A DNA stretch of 64,000 nucleotides from Channallabes apus (taxonomy: Eukaryota > Chordata > Actinopteri > Siluriformes > Clariidae). Shown here piece after piece: positions 12,419-25,189 of the stretch (positions within the stretch are counted from its first letter, which is position 1; every line of letters begins with the position of its first letter). The translations under genes and the position numbers were made by a program. The notes below the pieces were generated by a model. The model was not told the origin of the DNA, did no database searches, and saw only the letters and a list, made by a program, of their open reading frames with translations. The DNA lies in the NCBI GenBank assembly GCA_030522415.1, contig CM060115.1, forward strand, positions 12,988,815-13,052,814, written 5' to 3'.

Positions 12419-12962
12419 AGTGTTCAAGTCAATCCGGGACTTTTGATTGTGCAAAATAACAGAACACAGCTAGCACAGAGTAAAAAACTCTTTTTGATTT
12501 TTTTTTATATAATCCCCTGCTACACTAACCCACGTATCCCAGTGTTTCACTAATGCTTGGACACCATCAAGGTAGAAAGTTTTCTCAGTACGCCTCCCAT
12601 GATTGGAGTGCCTGTTTGATTCACGTCTGAAACCCTGGCCTCCCAGGAACTCCTTTAATGGCCCAAACATGTGAAAATGCCTTGGAGTGGGGTCAGGACT
12701 GTATGGTGTATGTATGGACTGTATGGTGGATGTGGCCATAACTGCTAGCCAAGCTCCTGTAATGTGCAAGTGGTATTGGTGAATGATTGTGTGTCCAGTT
12801 CACACAGACAGATGCGTCTCTTACGCAAGTTGGCGATGTAGATTTCCAACGATCAGGCGTTCTACTCGCTGAAAGTTGAAGGGAACGACTGCGGTGTAAC
12901 ATATAGCCTTCTTTAAAAAACTTTTGTACCACTCAAAAGTCCTGGTTTGACTTGAACACCCA
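12419..12962 (-). mobile_element. mariner-like element with transposase remnant
   Basis: The terminal inverted repeats read gttcaagtcaatccgggact on the left (12424) and caaaagtcctggtttgactt on the right (inverted). The minus-strand frame 12769-12470 contains YSPDPTPRHFHMFGPLKEFL and KTFYLDGVQALVKHWD, then GDYIKK, which is the C-terminal part of mariner transposases (family motif SPDLAP--Y-LF--LK). The central catalytic part is deleted. It is one of six related copies in the window. Confidence 0.85.
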
Positions 12963-13468
12963 TCATGTTATATATTTATGTGTGTATTTGATCGCATTCA
13001 GTATGTTAAATATACTTGTCTTTGTTCTGCGCATATTCCTCCAACTCAGAAAAGTACTTTTATAAGTTAGCTGTTTAGATGAGTTCGGTGAGTTCAAGAA
13101 GGGGGAAGAGTCATTTTTATAGTCTGGCCTTTTCCTCTGAACATTATATCCATACTGATGTTTGATGTGAACTGAAGCTCTTGACCTTTATGCACCTCAC
13201 TGCTCCTAAGTTATTGGCTGATTGACTATTTGCACAGATGTTCCTATTAATGTGTATTATATAGATTATCACACAAATACCATGAAATTTATGGCAAAAT
13301 CTACAGCTGAAGTAATAATCTTAAGTAATAAAGACGTACGCTTCTTGCGCAACAATAAACTGTTGTAACTGTAAATTGACAAACAGTCAAAGTACAAAAC
13401 ATACAGTTAGGCTGCACCGAACATCTTAGTTCTGACAAACAAACAGTGAACCTGTTTAGCAGAATATG

Positions 13469-13474
13469 TTTATT
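13469..13474 (-). terminator. Candidate polyadenylation signal of mob3a
   Basis: AATAAA on the minus strand, about 330 bases past the mob3a stop codon and followed by TG-poor, AT-rich sequence. It is the nearest canonical hexamer I noticed, but without transcripts its use is unproven. Confidence 0.4.
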
Positions 13475-13799
13475 GTCTCAGATACATACATAAATATTAA
13501 CAAATATAATCTGTATGCTTTTGACAAGGGAAAAGTTTTCAGCAAACAATTAAAGAAATGATTCAGAATCAACAGGAAAAAAAAAAAGATTTCTAATACT
13601 GAATTCTAGCAAAAACACATTTCTACACATTAAAGAGAGGAATTCGGTGGGTGTTAACATATTTCCCGCTAAATAGAATATTACAGTACTTTAATACGTA
13701 TAAAAATAGAGTCTTTGGAAATTTTGGTTGGTTTTCTGAAATCGTTGATTCGGACGATTGGGTCGATGGTGCTGGAATGTACCACCTCGAGACGCCGCT

Positions 13800-13829
13800 T
13801 CAGTGACACATCCGTGACGTCATCTCTTT
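13800..13829 (-). CDS. mob3a: mob3a coding exon 3 (residues 208-216 and stop)
   Basis: It follows acceptor ...cctaacag, reads K-E-M-T-S-R-M-C-H, then TGA at 13802-13800. This matches the conserved MOB3 C-terminus. It lies 4.1 kb from exon 2 and would be missed by any open-frame search. Confidence 0.93.
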   Translation of the reverse strand, partial: KEMTSRMCH

Positions 13830-16800
13830 CTGTTAGGAGTCAGAAAAGGGAAGATGTGTCACACAACACGTAACGGAACACACAAGAACTTCAGAAAAAA
13901 CATACATTTTACATTATTGTGTGAGTATTATGTGATCATGTTAAAAAATTAAAAATAAATAAATTTACGTTTGAGACTACATCCGAAAAATTAAAGCACA
14001 TGCACTACGTTAGTATTAGTTCATGTTGCTGTATATGTTTTCAAATAAGACCAATTATGGAATTAGATTGAATGAATGATTCTTGCAGACGAAGAGACTT
14101 TCGTTCACATTCTCTTATTGCAGCAATGAATTTGTTAAAAATTATCCTCAAATGTTATTGGATCAACCAAAACATGTTTGTTATCTTAAGATGATAGTAG
14201 TTTTTCACTAGTATCATGATTATAGGACTATACATAGTAATGTGTTTCTGATGTGTGAGTAGCGCCATCTGCAGGATTGTAGAGAATAGCAACATTTTAC
14301 TACCATAAATGCAAACATACTGTATATAAATTTTTTAAAAACTATTTTGTTGTCAGTTGTCCCCCATCTCTAACGGTTACCAGGTGAAATTGCATGTTTA
14401 AACCATCACTCCCCAACAGGAACCCTAACACTGGAGATGTTGTTACAGTATATTATTGTAATTAGGTTGTGACATCGTTCACAACATTGAGACAACACCG
14501 TTTTACGTAAAAATTAATTCCATAAAATGACAGTTGTTTTACTTCGAATGAATGACAAAAAAATGTTGCAAATACAACCTTAAAAAAAAAAAATTCTTAC
14601 GGTATATACTTTCTTAGCTTAATTTAGGTTTGAAGATTAAATGAAAGAAACGGGAGCCAATGCGTTACTGCAACAGGCTGCAAAGTGCAATTTAAAACTT
14701 GGTTGTTTATGTAACAGCCTCAGCAGCGACCTCATTTCCTCTCTCGTCTGTTCCAACCACACAGCGATCAGCATCTGCAGTATAACTAATCACCGGCCTA
14801 AACATCTGTCATCATCTGCACCTGTTTCTCAATGGGTCAGGACTTGAGTTAGACGTTTTATATGTTGAAATGATTGCTCAGGTACAGAGACTGGACTGAA
14901 TATAATGAGATGCAAAAACTTGTCAAAAACGAAAGGCAAAAATGTCCTTCATGAAGAAGGACACCAAACTTGAAATTTTTACATTTTTTTGCACAAATAT
15001 TTACATTATCAGCTGCTATTTGCGATGGGACTCCCTCGTCTATGCTGCTACTCACAAGAAATGTTTACCATTTTTTTTTTATTAATAATTTTTTTTAGAA
15101 TCTATCATGCCATTAAGTTGCACTACCTCAACCCAGTGTCTCAGTGTATCGCAGTTTGTTGTGTTGTGTCATGTTGTCATGTTGCTGCTTCTGTTTTGCA
15201 CATTACGTCGTCTTGAGTTATCTCTTGTATAGTACTTTAGAATAGTTTTTGATAATAAATGGTATAGATAGTCTTAGTCCTAGTTGGCTAGTTAGTTTCT
15301 GTTCATTTATGTCACATGCATGCAGCACCTCGGTCCTGGAGGAACGCAGTTTCGTTTCACTGTGTACTGAACTGTATATGGTTGAAATGACAATAAAATC
15401 CTACTTGACTTGACTTGACGAAGCTCAAGACTACATTAAAAATATAAATCTGGCTCTTTAAGAGCGAAATACATTTACATTTAGCAGACACTCTTATCCA
15501 GAGCGACTTACATTTTTATCTCATCATACATCTGAGCTGTTAAGGGCTTCGCTCAAGGGCCCAATAGTGGCAACTTGGTGGTTGTGGGGTTTGAACCTGG
15601 GATCTTTTGAAGTGTAGTCCTACTGTATGCCTTAACCACTGAGCTATCCCTGGCCCACCCCCTTTTTAAAATTTTATTTATTTATTTATTTTTACTTGGA
15701 GGAGTTATTTTATGGCACTCACTGTGTGACAAAGTAATATATGTGTTGTCTTACAGCAGGTTGACAGGTGGTTAGCTCGGGGCGTGTTTTATGACCTTGC
15801 CATTGTGTCTTGACAACCAAAAAGACGTTCAGCGTCTCGATCAGACTTGACGATGTTAAGGATGAGTATATATTGACTTCAACATTTACTTCTTAGCTTC
15901 AAGTAGGAGAAAAAAAACTAATTTACATCAGCCACATCTTTTGGCAGGAAGAGGTGATGTGGAAAACCCAGTGAATCACGCTGGCACTATGAACTCCCAG
16001 AGGCGCCCGAAATGGCTTGTTACTCACACGCTTTTAGCCTTTTGCTTCTCCTCCCTCTCCCTCTTTTTTTTTTAACATATTTAAATGGAAATGTATCCAC
16101 GCACAATAAATGACATTTATGGGTTTACATACACAGACTTTCCTTGCCAAAACTTTCCACTGCCTTCAGAGCTTTTTCTTTACACACACTCAAAAGTAAC
16201 GTATTAAACTCCTTTTAGTTTGATGTCTAAAGGCGTTTTCACATTAGGCATGATTTGTACTGTTCCCAGGGAAGATTGTTCCCCCCCCCCACTCCCCCAG
16301 TGACCAGCATTCACATTGTTATTTGTCTCCGTATTCAAGTAAATTTGCATATTTTATCCTCCAATACAGCAGGTGGCAGTACGCACTTAGTTGGTTTGTG
16401 AGCCGCCATTAAGCACAAAGAGAAGAATATGGCTACTATTATTGATATTTTGGAAAAAATGTCTCTTGTGCCCTCCTAGTCTATCAGCTAAAACTGTGCA
16501 GAGGGATTTCGGGGGAGACAGACTGCACTGATGACATCACGTCCACTTCCGGTTTCACGTACGATTGGCTTATCCATATCTGATTCGATCCGTGCCCGAG
16601 TACACTGTATCAAACTTGACACCATCTTTTCCAGCGAACTCGAGCCGTTCCCGAGGCCAGAATGATTGTATTCTCACTGATCGAAATGAACCAGGCTTTG
16701 GGGCCAAGTTTTCTTGGAAATGATCCCAGGGCGAGTGTGTGTGTGTGTGTGTGTGTGTGTTTACCTAAATACAGGATAAAGCGGTATAGAAGATGAATGA

Positions 16801-19800
16801 ATGAATGAATGATCCCAGGGCGCTAATGTGTAAACGCTCTTATAGGTCTCAGTGGAGTGACTGCAGGATGCAGGATCAGAGTTGACTTTCAACTCCCTGA
16901 ATTGTGCCTGTTTGAATTTCTTTCACTCCTTTTCCAAACGCGCTGCTTCAGTGTCTATTGCTTTAAACAAACTGCCGCTGAACGCCCCCTTTCAGGAAGT
17001 GCATTTTCCCAGCCAATCAGAATTCAGGGACAAGAAACGTAAATGTTAGAGACCTCATCAAGCTAGAAAAAAAGGCAGAGCTGGGCAAAGTTGAGCGTTG
17101 AGCTGGGGCAGGGTGTCTTGGTATATGAGGTCACAATAGGTGGAAAAGTGCTGGACAATACAAACATCAAATAAAGGATAAACAGCAGGGAATGTTTTAT
17201 TCTCGTGCTGCTTGTGTGGCCACACAAAAGTGAATTTTGCATAATAGATCCCCTTTATCTCTGAGTATCCTTATGTTTATTGTGCATTAAAACCTTAACC
17301 TTTAAGCTTAGTCCAACAGTCCTTCCCTTGTAGGGACATTGGATTCCCACAGATATGTCAAAACAAGCCCCCACACACACTCCTACTGTTTTATGTCTCA
17401 GTGAGTGTCTCACACACTCTCTAACAAAACTAAACAGCATGACACGGTAGAGAACTTCACTTCTTTGGTTGTCCGTCTCAGAGAACTCAACATTAAACAT
17501 TGATTCCCAATCAGAAAGCCCCTTAAAAACCTTTGCTAAGGGTGTATGATCACTAATGTGAATTCAACACTGTGTATAACCTGCTTGTCTCTGTTTTCCT
17601 GTTACATAACAGCACATGTGAAAGTCGGACGAGTTCTCGGGAGGATGTGGTACAGCGACATCATTTCCTGTGTAAACTAAGAGTAGCAACAGTGGAGGAG
17701 GTTCAGGGTCTTATTTGGCTTTTTACTCAACATTCGTGTAGATGCAGTAGAACAAACGGGAATCAATGATTAGACATCACTGATTACTGGCGGCTTGTCG
17801 ACACCTGAAAACACTCATTGCTCTTTGGAACAGTTTCTGCCAATTCAACTAATTCGTTAATTAACAGCTCAGTGAGTTTAGTAGAGCAGGAAAAAGACTG
17901 AAACACACACACACACACACAAACACTGACCAGTGGCTCAAGCTCCTTTTGGTCTATGAGGTTGAATTCAGTAACAAAGTAGTAGAAATGTTTGTAACAG
18001 GTGTTCACGTGCGCTTCTGCCCCCATCTGACTGACTCGGTCGAAGTGGTGGATGTAGACGTGGACGAAGACGCGGAACAGGCGTGACAGGATCTTCTTCG
18101 CCACCTGCATGAAGCCCTTAGGGAAGGGTGTACCTGTGGGGTGAAGCCAATAGACATGCCGTTAGAAATCAGCATCTTTGGTTGAGCGTTAGCAATCAAA
18201 AATCTTCTGCCAAAAATTTTATTCTGCAGTTTCAAAGTGCTCAAACGTGAGAAAGTGAGGGGTCTTTGGAGTTTAAAACTAAGTACACGTATCTTCAGTT
18301 TCTAAAAAGCATGTTTTCTTAGGTTGAAAAGAGAGTTTAACACATTAACAAACAATAATCGATTAATCATTACTAATCATTAATTAAAAAAAATAAATAC
18401 AGCTGGTGAAAAAAACACTGCTTTTATCTCTCTGATATCCAACATCATCCACCGCCTGAACTGAAGTGCGCCCTCTTGTGGTAGACAAGCTAACAGATAC
18501 ATGAGCTACAGAGAAATATTACGCAAAACATTACAGGTTAGTGCATTTTTATCTGGTTACATCTTAACAGAACTTAAGTGATTAATCGCTAATCTCTCAC
18601 AATTTCAGACTCACTTTTAACACCGTATCCGACTCACAAAAGCAGCTGTTTTTTTTTTTTGCTAAACATAGGTGGGTTTTTGTATTATTTAAACCCTCCA
18701 TGTTAAATGCCAGTTCCAGGTTGCACTTTCCATTTAACTTCCTCTCAGTTTTCATACTAAACACAATAAAGAAACCATGACTCACACACGCTGCATTTAA
18801 ACCACACACAAAAAATCCCCACACAGCTGAAGTTAATGCAAGAAGAGCAGTTATAGCATGTACACATTATAATACCGTAGCGAGAGTTGTTTAGTGAATT
18901 AGCATCGTGTAATTATAGTGTAAGCATTAGCAAATATAGTTCATCAACCAAGACATGTCATGTTACAGAATTATTCTACTATAAAACTTGCGTCATTTCA
19001 CTATTCCGAGAGACAACTGATGTTTTTTATATACTGTACTATAATCGAGTATTATTTTTTTCCCACGGCAATTTAACATTTGACAAAAACATATTTGTGG
19101 CCAACACTTGTTACAGAGCGCAATTAGCATTATTATTCTATAACAACATTAATATCACATCATCTTACACTGTATATCACAAAGACATCTTTTACGTATC
19201 ACAGGACGATATTTTTGTGCGGTTTATAAATAGCAAACTGATCAGGATTGAATTAAGCCATTAAGCTGTGCGTTGGCAGAGTTTTGAAAAGGTGTATTTA
19301 TATCCCGAGCTGGACTGCGTCACCTGATTTGAAAGGTGACGCTCGGATGAGTGCAGGAGCAGCGAGGCGTCAGGTTTACGGTGACACTGAGACACAGACG
19401 ATGGTGGAACGATGATGCTGCTTTCTTAGAAATGTTTTGTTTGCGTCCGGTTAAATGTGTGTGGTTTCAATTACTTCACACTCATGAGCATTTTGTTCTC
19501 ACTCCGTGTGTGAGGGTCGAGTCGGGCCTGCCGGGTGTCACGGTGCCTTCTGACTTTGCATCTAATTTGAGTGCGAAGCCATACAATAAGCTCACGACGA
19601 GGTCAAACCCAGGTCCAGGTTGCTATGGCATCACGGGACGTTTTAAACAAAGATTGGAAATCTAAATCTTTAAAATTTTTTAGTTTTTAATGGAATAAAC
19701 CTCTAAACACAAACTTCTAATCTGATTACCGTAAAACACGGAGAGCGATTCAGAAGCGCGGTATTATGGGTTGTCCTGATGTATGTGGTGCAACCAGAAA

Positions 19801-20991
19801 GAGATGTGGGTTGGACGAGGAAATAAACAAAATAAGATCAGTCATTTCCTGGTTTGTACACTTAAGCCCAAGTGTGACGTGCTTGTGAATCCCACTCGCA
19901 TGTCAGGCAGCAGTAGGAGTGACAATGACGTGGATTTCTAATTCAGAAGCATCTTTCTATATCAATAACGTTGTCAGGAAATATGTTTTTGACACTGAAA
20001 ACAACGTGTTAAATACTACTTTTCTTACAATGTTTTTCTTAATCCAGTTTGCTGTTATGAGGCAGTATACAGTACAGTATACGTACAGTATATTAAAGGT
20101 TTATATTTTACTTATCATGCTGTTATCATCTCGTGTATCAAGATGTCCAATACAATCCTTATGATAAAGATGTGAAATTCCGGGTCGAAATCATTTCTGT
20201 AAGTGCAAGTGCTCAAAGAAAGCGAACCTGGATGCGTTTTCGGAGTGGGAGGGGTTGCACGCGGTCTCCCCTGTCAATCACACGGACGCTAGCCAGTCAC
20301 GGGCGGCTAAGCGGATATGAATGTGAAATAGGATGGATAGCACTTTCCCTTGTAATGTCTTACAACGACCCGAGCTGTTTGAAAAGATGCAGATGGCTTG
20401 ATTCACACGTTTTAAATAAAGCATGTGATGGCGTTCACTTTTCCAGGTTGCCAGGTGTCGGGTGATAGACGAGAGCTGGCTTGTTGGTGGAAGCTTGCCA
20501 TGACTAAATTAAAGCAAATAATTCTGAAGAGAAGCAGAGGAGGCTGTTTGGAAAGAGTTTGAGTTTTCCTTACCGACATTGGTGGGGAAGATCTGCTCGT
20601 TGTTGATCTGTACCTCGATCCAATCCATCAGCAGGCTCATATACTTCGGGGCGGAAAGCGCCGTGGGCTTCTTGTACTTGTGCTCGTCCTGCCAGCGGTA
20701 CTCGTACTTGGGCCCCCCGGACATGACGGGGCAGGTCTGCTCGGTGCACGACTCGCTGATGGTGCCGTAGATCAGGTTGATCCGGTTGAAGAAGTCCACC
20801 GCGTGCACGGCCACCCAGTCGTTCAGGTCCTCGCCGTGCGGCAGCTGCACAGCCAGCTTCAGGTCCAGGCCCGCGTTCAGGGACGCCTGCGCCTTCTTGT
20901 GGAGCTCGAAGCGCTGCGTGCCGGGCTCAAACTTGCGCTTGGGCCGGAACGTTCTGTCCTTGTTGAAGACTTGCTTCAGGGCAAGAGACAT
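13800..20991 (-). CDS. mob3a: MOB kinase activator 3A-like, 3 coding exons, 216 aa
   Basis: MOB proteins are small globular zinc-binding adaptors that bind NDR/LATS or, for the MOB3 class, MST-type kinases of Hippo-like signalling. The three exons (20991-20574, 18133-17931, 13829-13800) join in phase to 651 bases including the stop. The predicted 216 residues equal the usual MOB3 length. The protein starts [12 protein letters not shown], has the conserved [12 protein letters not shown] and the zinc ligands Cys82, Cys87, His164 and His169 (CTEQTC and HVYIHH), and ends KEMTSRMCH. The words [30 protein letters not shown] and FPTNVGTPFPK favour MOB3A over MOB3B and MOB3C, but the N-terminus and RMCH end also fit MOB3B. 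The start was chosen because the upstream in-frame Met (21042) extends past the family N-terminus. All introns are GT-AG. The first exon is probably noncoding and upstream. Confidence 0.95.
15160..15425 (+). mobile_element. LINE 3' end with TTGAC-rich tail
   Basis: The stretch ggtcctggaggaacgcagtt, then tttcactgtgtactgaactg, then gttgaaatgacaataaaatc, ends in acttgacttgacttgac. An inverted relative lies at 24935-25110. This is the 3' untranslated end common to a fish non-LTR retrotransposon family. No ORF2 is preserved here. Confidence 0.65.
15470..15657 (-). repeat. tRNA-derived SINE (family 2)
   Basis: On the minus strand it reads from 'gggatagctcagtggttaag' (A box) through 'gatcccaggttcaaacccc' (B box) and 'gggcccttgagcgaagccct' to 'aagtcgctctggataagagt' and a gtaaatgtatt tail. 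It lies in mob3a intron 2. Confidence 0.85.
16245..16733. repeat. Dispersed repeat of unassigned class
   Basis: The words 'tgttccca--gaagattgttcccccc', 'caggtggcagtacgcact', 'aagcacaaagagaagaatatgg' and 'gattcgatccgtgcccgagtac' recur in diverged form at 22545-22930. Both copies look like decayed fish DNA elements with nested insertions. I cannot name the family. Confidence 0.45.
16734..16808 (+). repeat. Very short SINE family 1 3' end with 14-bp target duplication
   Basis: Only a (GT)n run, 'acaggataaagcggtataga' and (TGAA)n remain, flanked by exact atgatcccagggcg at 16720-16733 and 16809-16822. The extreme 5' truncation with clean duplication shows target-primed insertion. It lies in mob3a intron 2. 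Confidence 0.88.
17903..17922. repeat. (CA)n run beside the mob3a exon 2 donor
   Basis: On the transcribed (minus) strand a GT run begins about nine bases inside intron 2, directly after donor gtcagt. Confidence 0.85.
17931..18133 (-). CDS. mob3a: mob3a coding exon 2 (residues 140-207)
   Basis: Acceptor ...caccccacag, then the split Gly140 codon and [20 protein letters not shown], then [20 protein letters not shown] and [18 protein letters not shown]. Donor is ctg|gtcagt, phase 0. It carries zinc ligands His164 and His169. Confidence 0.96.
18160..20570. other. mob3a intron 1; no other gene seen
   Basis: It contains AT-rich sequence and open frames at 18887-19264 and 19351-19665 without family resemblance or codon-like texture. 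No repeat was identified with confidence. Confidence 0.5.
20574..20991 (-). CDS. mob3a: mob3a coding exon 1 (residues 1-140)
   Basis: It runs from ATG at 20991 to donor gtcg|gtaagg. It codes [15 protein letters not shown] onward, with the MOB core words [37 protein letters not shown] and [16 protein letters not shown]. Its GC content is clearly higher than that of the surrounding introns, as expected for a conserved exon. Confidence 0.97.
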
Positions 20992-21049
20992 GGCGAAGGG
21001 GACGGTGTGGATTATGGAAAGACGAGGGAGGAATAAAAACAAACGCTAA

Positions 21050-22240
21050 GGGAAAGGCTGTTGCTCAAGTCACCGACAGCTGTTTTGCAATTCTGAAAGA
21101 GAGAGAGAGAGATATTATATAAGCAGAAAATGTTTCACTTTTAAGGAATTTGGCTTGACAGTTGTTCAAATAAGAATTAAGAAGAGAAAAAAACTAAGTT
21201 GAAAAACATTACAAATACAGATTTTCATATGAAACATCCATCAAAAAAATGCAAAATAAAAAAAAAGAGGCAGAAATATGAGCACAAAACCTCCTCTAAC
21301 TCGCAAACCTGACCATTACGAGAACTTTATTTAAGGGTGTGGCCTAATAATCTCATTATCATACTTAGCTGCATACAAAAGAAGTTTTACATCCTTTTTA
21401 CATCCCATGAATCACTAGGCGGATAAATGGGTGTTTTCAACCTGCTTCGTATAAAACTTCGACATGTTGGACATGAAGGACGTCAGAGCGAACCTGTTCA
21501 TCTGTAATTACAACAAAAATATCGTCCCTATTTCTCATTTGAACTTATCCAGAATGATGAAGAATGACACTTTAAACGTGACGTAAACCCAAACTGATTA
21601 TAGAGCGAGAGTACTGTACACAGTGTTATTAAGCTCCATTAAAAGGTATGAGAGATGAGTAACTTGTGATTGTGCGTGGAGTTCCTAAAGACTAGGGCAC
21701 GTGATAAAACCGCGCATCACTACTACTGTGTCGCTGAAGCGCTAAAGTACTGAGATTATTGTGTTTAGACCTTAAAGTGCGTTCACACCCACATACTGTA
21801 CCGTACGCTCACTGCTGAGTCTGAATCAAGTGAATCAAGTGATAACCAGACGCACAGATAAGACTGAAGAATACATCCCTCGCTGAGCTCTTTCATTACC
21901 TCGTCAGAAGTTCTCGATAAAAGACTAGATAATTATATATATAAAACTCATTTACGTTTTTTTATGTCGTTCATCCGGTGCTCATTTCCTCTTTCTGTTC
22001 ATCATTACACATCTCCAGGACACACTGACTTGTCTGCAGTGCTACAGCTCAGTCCTTTGGCTCGGTTTAGCTCACGTACATCGTCATGTTTGATTCACTT
22101 CCTGCAGCCGGATTGAATCAGAATTGAATCACTTTATCACCGCAAGAGTTCCGTCAGAAGCTGGCGAGTTCGGAAGCGCTCAGCCGGGTGTTCCAGTGGA
22201 AATTGCTTAAGTATTGTGGTCTCACCTTTCCAGACAACGG
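21050..22240. other. Region upstream of the mob3a start; no exon identified
   Basis: The sequence before the ATG runs into a (GA)n stretch at 21098-21111. I see no further coding block to 22.2 kb. Confidence 0.45.
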
Positions 22241-22400
22241 TGGCTCAACAGTTAAAGCTCTTGGCTACTGATCGAAAGGCCAGTGGTTCACGCCCCAGCA
22301 CCACCCTCCCTTAACCCTGTCTGCTCCAGGGGTGCGAGCCCAGCTTCCTAACCAACTGGAAAGTTTGAAACTAAAGGGGAAGGCGAAAGGGGAAAGTTCA
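22240..22400 (+). repeat. SINE-like repeat (third family)
   Basis: It reads 'cggtggctcaacagttaaag', 'ctactgatcgaaaggccagt' and 'gtctgctccaggggtgcgag', then 'cagcttcctaac'. A relative lies at 32670-32850 and a probable inverted one at 28540-28660. The head looks tRNA-derived but the B box is poor. Confidence 0.55.
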
Positions 22401-22544
22401 CCAGGGTTCGATGGAACACGGTGCATCCACGGTCATACGTGACGTATCCCAGAATAAAATGCAAATCAATGTTTTCTACCGCCACGAGAGAACAACACCA
22501 GCATTGTATGCTTAATAATCAAATGATACAGTTTTCCATCACAC

Positions 22545-23190
22545 GTCTAGGATTTATGTTACACAGGGCACACTCGATTCGTTCCATGCCCGGGTACGAT
22601 TGTTTCCCCCCCTCTCGCCTCCTATGTTTATGTTTTTGTTTAGTAATATGTTTTTGTGCCACTTGCGTATTTATACTCTACGATACAGTATGTGGTAGTC
22701 CACACCTAGATGGTTTTTAATAAACACAATGAGAAGAAGAGTACCAGGAGGTTGATCTTCATGTGGAATAGTACAGATTTTTTTTGGAAAAAATCTTTAA
22801 AAAAAAAAGCAACCTTCTTGTGTGCCTTCCTACTTCAGGAATGAGGGTAAGATCTGGATGTGCTGATTGTTCAGATACGGCTGGCTTTCATATTCGACCG
22901 TGCCGTGCCTGAGTACGAGGGCCTTGCTCAAAAGCACCTTTTCAAGTGGACGCCTTTATTCAGAGCGACTTACAGTTTTATCTCATCATACATCTAAGCA
23001 GTTGAGTAATCAGGGCCTTACCTCAGTGGCGCTGGGGTTCGAACTTGGAACCTTCCAATCAGTAATCCAACACCGTAACCATTAAGCGACCCTTGCCCGA
23101 AGTCAAGTCATGTTCATATCACACAAACTGTGGATCCAAGCGGACCGAGATCGACGCTCGAGAGCCTAGTCTGAAAACGTTCTGACGCGG
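22545..23190. repeat. Dispersed repeat (as at 16245), interrupted by SINE 2
   Basis: It contains 'ccatgcccgggtacgattgt', 'gtggtagtccacacctagat' and 'gtgccgtgcctgagtacgag', matching the 16245 copy. A minus-strand SINE family 2 piece at about 22945-23098 (gcctttattcagagcgactt to cattaagcgacccttgcccg) splits it. Confidence 0.5.
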
Positions 23191-23199
23191 AATATTGCA

Positions 23200-24900
23200 C
23201 AAGATATTAATATCTATATTTTCCTGCCGTCTCAGGAATAAATTCCCACTAGATGTACTTACTGTAAGGCGCGGAAAAGGCAAGATGAATGCACAATAGA
23301 GGGAGAGACGACAATAACCATTCCCATGGGTAAAAATAAAGGTCTAATTTCAACAAGGAAGAGAAATTCAAGTGAAAGAAAAACAAACAGACACAGGCCA
23401 CTAAACAAACAGAGCGAAGGAGAGTGTCGTGTGTTTGTGTGGTACAAACAATTCCCTGAACAACTTCAACTGGGAAATTACTGAACTAACCCGAGTAACA
23501 TCTTGGGGATGCTGGGGGAATTTGCGTGAGTGTTTGTTAGTGATGGTGTGATATATCGATATATTCCAGACGATCATAAACAAAACTGTACAAATAATGA
23601 CATCATAACATTTTTATTCCCAGGTCTTAAGATATGTCGTCTACATATGTGTTTGTTTTGGTTTGAGTCTCCGCCCCGGTCCTGTCGTTGGTCTGTTACT
23701 GACACCTGTTCCGTGTTTGATGTGTAAACAGTTTGCCTTCTTATATGCTCTCTGTATAATTGTTTTTTTGTGCTTTTGGACTGTAAAAACCTGTCTTGGT
23801 TTCAGTGCATGTTGTTTTCATCCCTTTATTCTCCTTTACTGATATAAAACCTTTATTACCTCTAATTACCTTTAATAAAGCACTTATTAATAAGTTTATG
23901 CACTGCCTCATTAGTTAACCCCCACGTGATATGTGCTTCAGAATATGACTTCCTGCATCATGGCACACTATTTGTTCTCTGTAGTGAACTAAGTGTGAGA
24001 AACACCTGTCGGCAGGGATGCGGCCATGACCTCATTTCCCCATTAGTGAATTACGCTTCAATTCTGTAATCAGCTCGGCTTTGCCGCTGAGCTTTGTACT
24101 GTTTGTTATACGCTTCATTCCTTTATGTAGTGTTTCACAACAACACAAGCAGTGATGTCATACTTCATTCAAGTCCAAAAATTAGGGAAACAGAATCGCA
24201 ATACAAATTGAATCGGCACCGGAGTATCTTGATAATAACGTATCGGATGCGTTCTGTCCCTACTAGGAAACCATCATACCTAAATGTTCTTATGGATGTT
24301 TTCTCAAGCGCGCTAGCATTATCTTCCATATTTCAGCATACCTCCTTGGATATGTTGTTACCGTTTTTGGTAGCTGGATTAAATAAGATGGTTTATATTA
24401 ATAATAAAAAGTAAAAAAATTATATCTTATCAATTGAATCTGTTTGATTTCTATTGCGCTTTGCATAAATACTGTTTCTTTTTTTTCTTGACTTTGTTTC
24501 ACGTATAACACGAGGACTAACTTACACTTCAAAACATTAACACTACAAAACACTAATGCTGAAACACACCCTTTTATATACAGTAGCACATTCTGCACAT
24601 CTTGTGTAATTTTTATATTTTATATATACATTTTTTTTTTAGGCCATACACTTTGTATCATTTTTTGCGTAATGTTAAAATTTAAATAAAAAAAAATCTT
24701 TAATTCAACTGTTATCACTTCCTTATGACTTTCTTACTTATTTATACCAGAAAGAAACATCTATGTAACATTTTAATGCATTTTTTTTTCAAGATCATTT
24801 TTTTTGCTCAAAATGTTTTTTGGGTCACTTCTCTTCTGTCAGTCACTATAATGTTAGAGTTTAGAAAATGTACATTAGGTATCATCCATTCATCTCTGTA
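23200..24900. other. No gene seen
   Basis: AT-rich intergenic sequence with several poly(T) runs (24479, 24632, 24781). The open frame at 24094-24414 has no recognisable motif. Confidence 0.45.
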
Positions 24901-24929
24901 GTCCAATTAGGGACCGTGGAAGCCAAAGG

Positions 24930-25110
24930 AGACCAAGTCAAGTCAAGTCACGTCACGTCAAGTAGGCTTTTATTTGTCATTTCAACCGTATTCAATACGG
25001 TGCTCTACTGTGAAATTAATCAATGTTCCTCCAGGACCAAGTTGTTACACACAACATCAATTAACACCATAAATAAACAAAACTAACTGGCAAAGACAAC
25101 AAATGAACTC
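24930..25110 (-). mobile_element. LINE 3' end, inverted relative of 15160
   Basis: It begins with a (gtcaa)n run at 24937-24963, then cttttatttgtcatttcaac, then 'tgttcctccaggaccaagt' and a tail of 'aactaac' words. Read on the minus strand it matches the 15160-15425 tail. Confidence 0.6.
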
Positions 25111-25189
25111 AATAAACTAACAAAACTATCTAAGAATTAAGACAAAAAAGACAGCAACGGACAATCTGTCCTGGGTTTGGATCTGGACT

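Noticed and set aside
18887..19264. 125-codon plus-strand frame
   Set aside because: AT-rich, no family resemblance, no good start context; it lies inside mob3a intron 1.
20680..21036. Plus-strand Val/Leu-rich 118-codon frame
   Set aside because: It is the antisense of mob3a exon 1, whose minus-strand product is certain.
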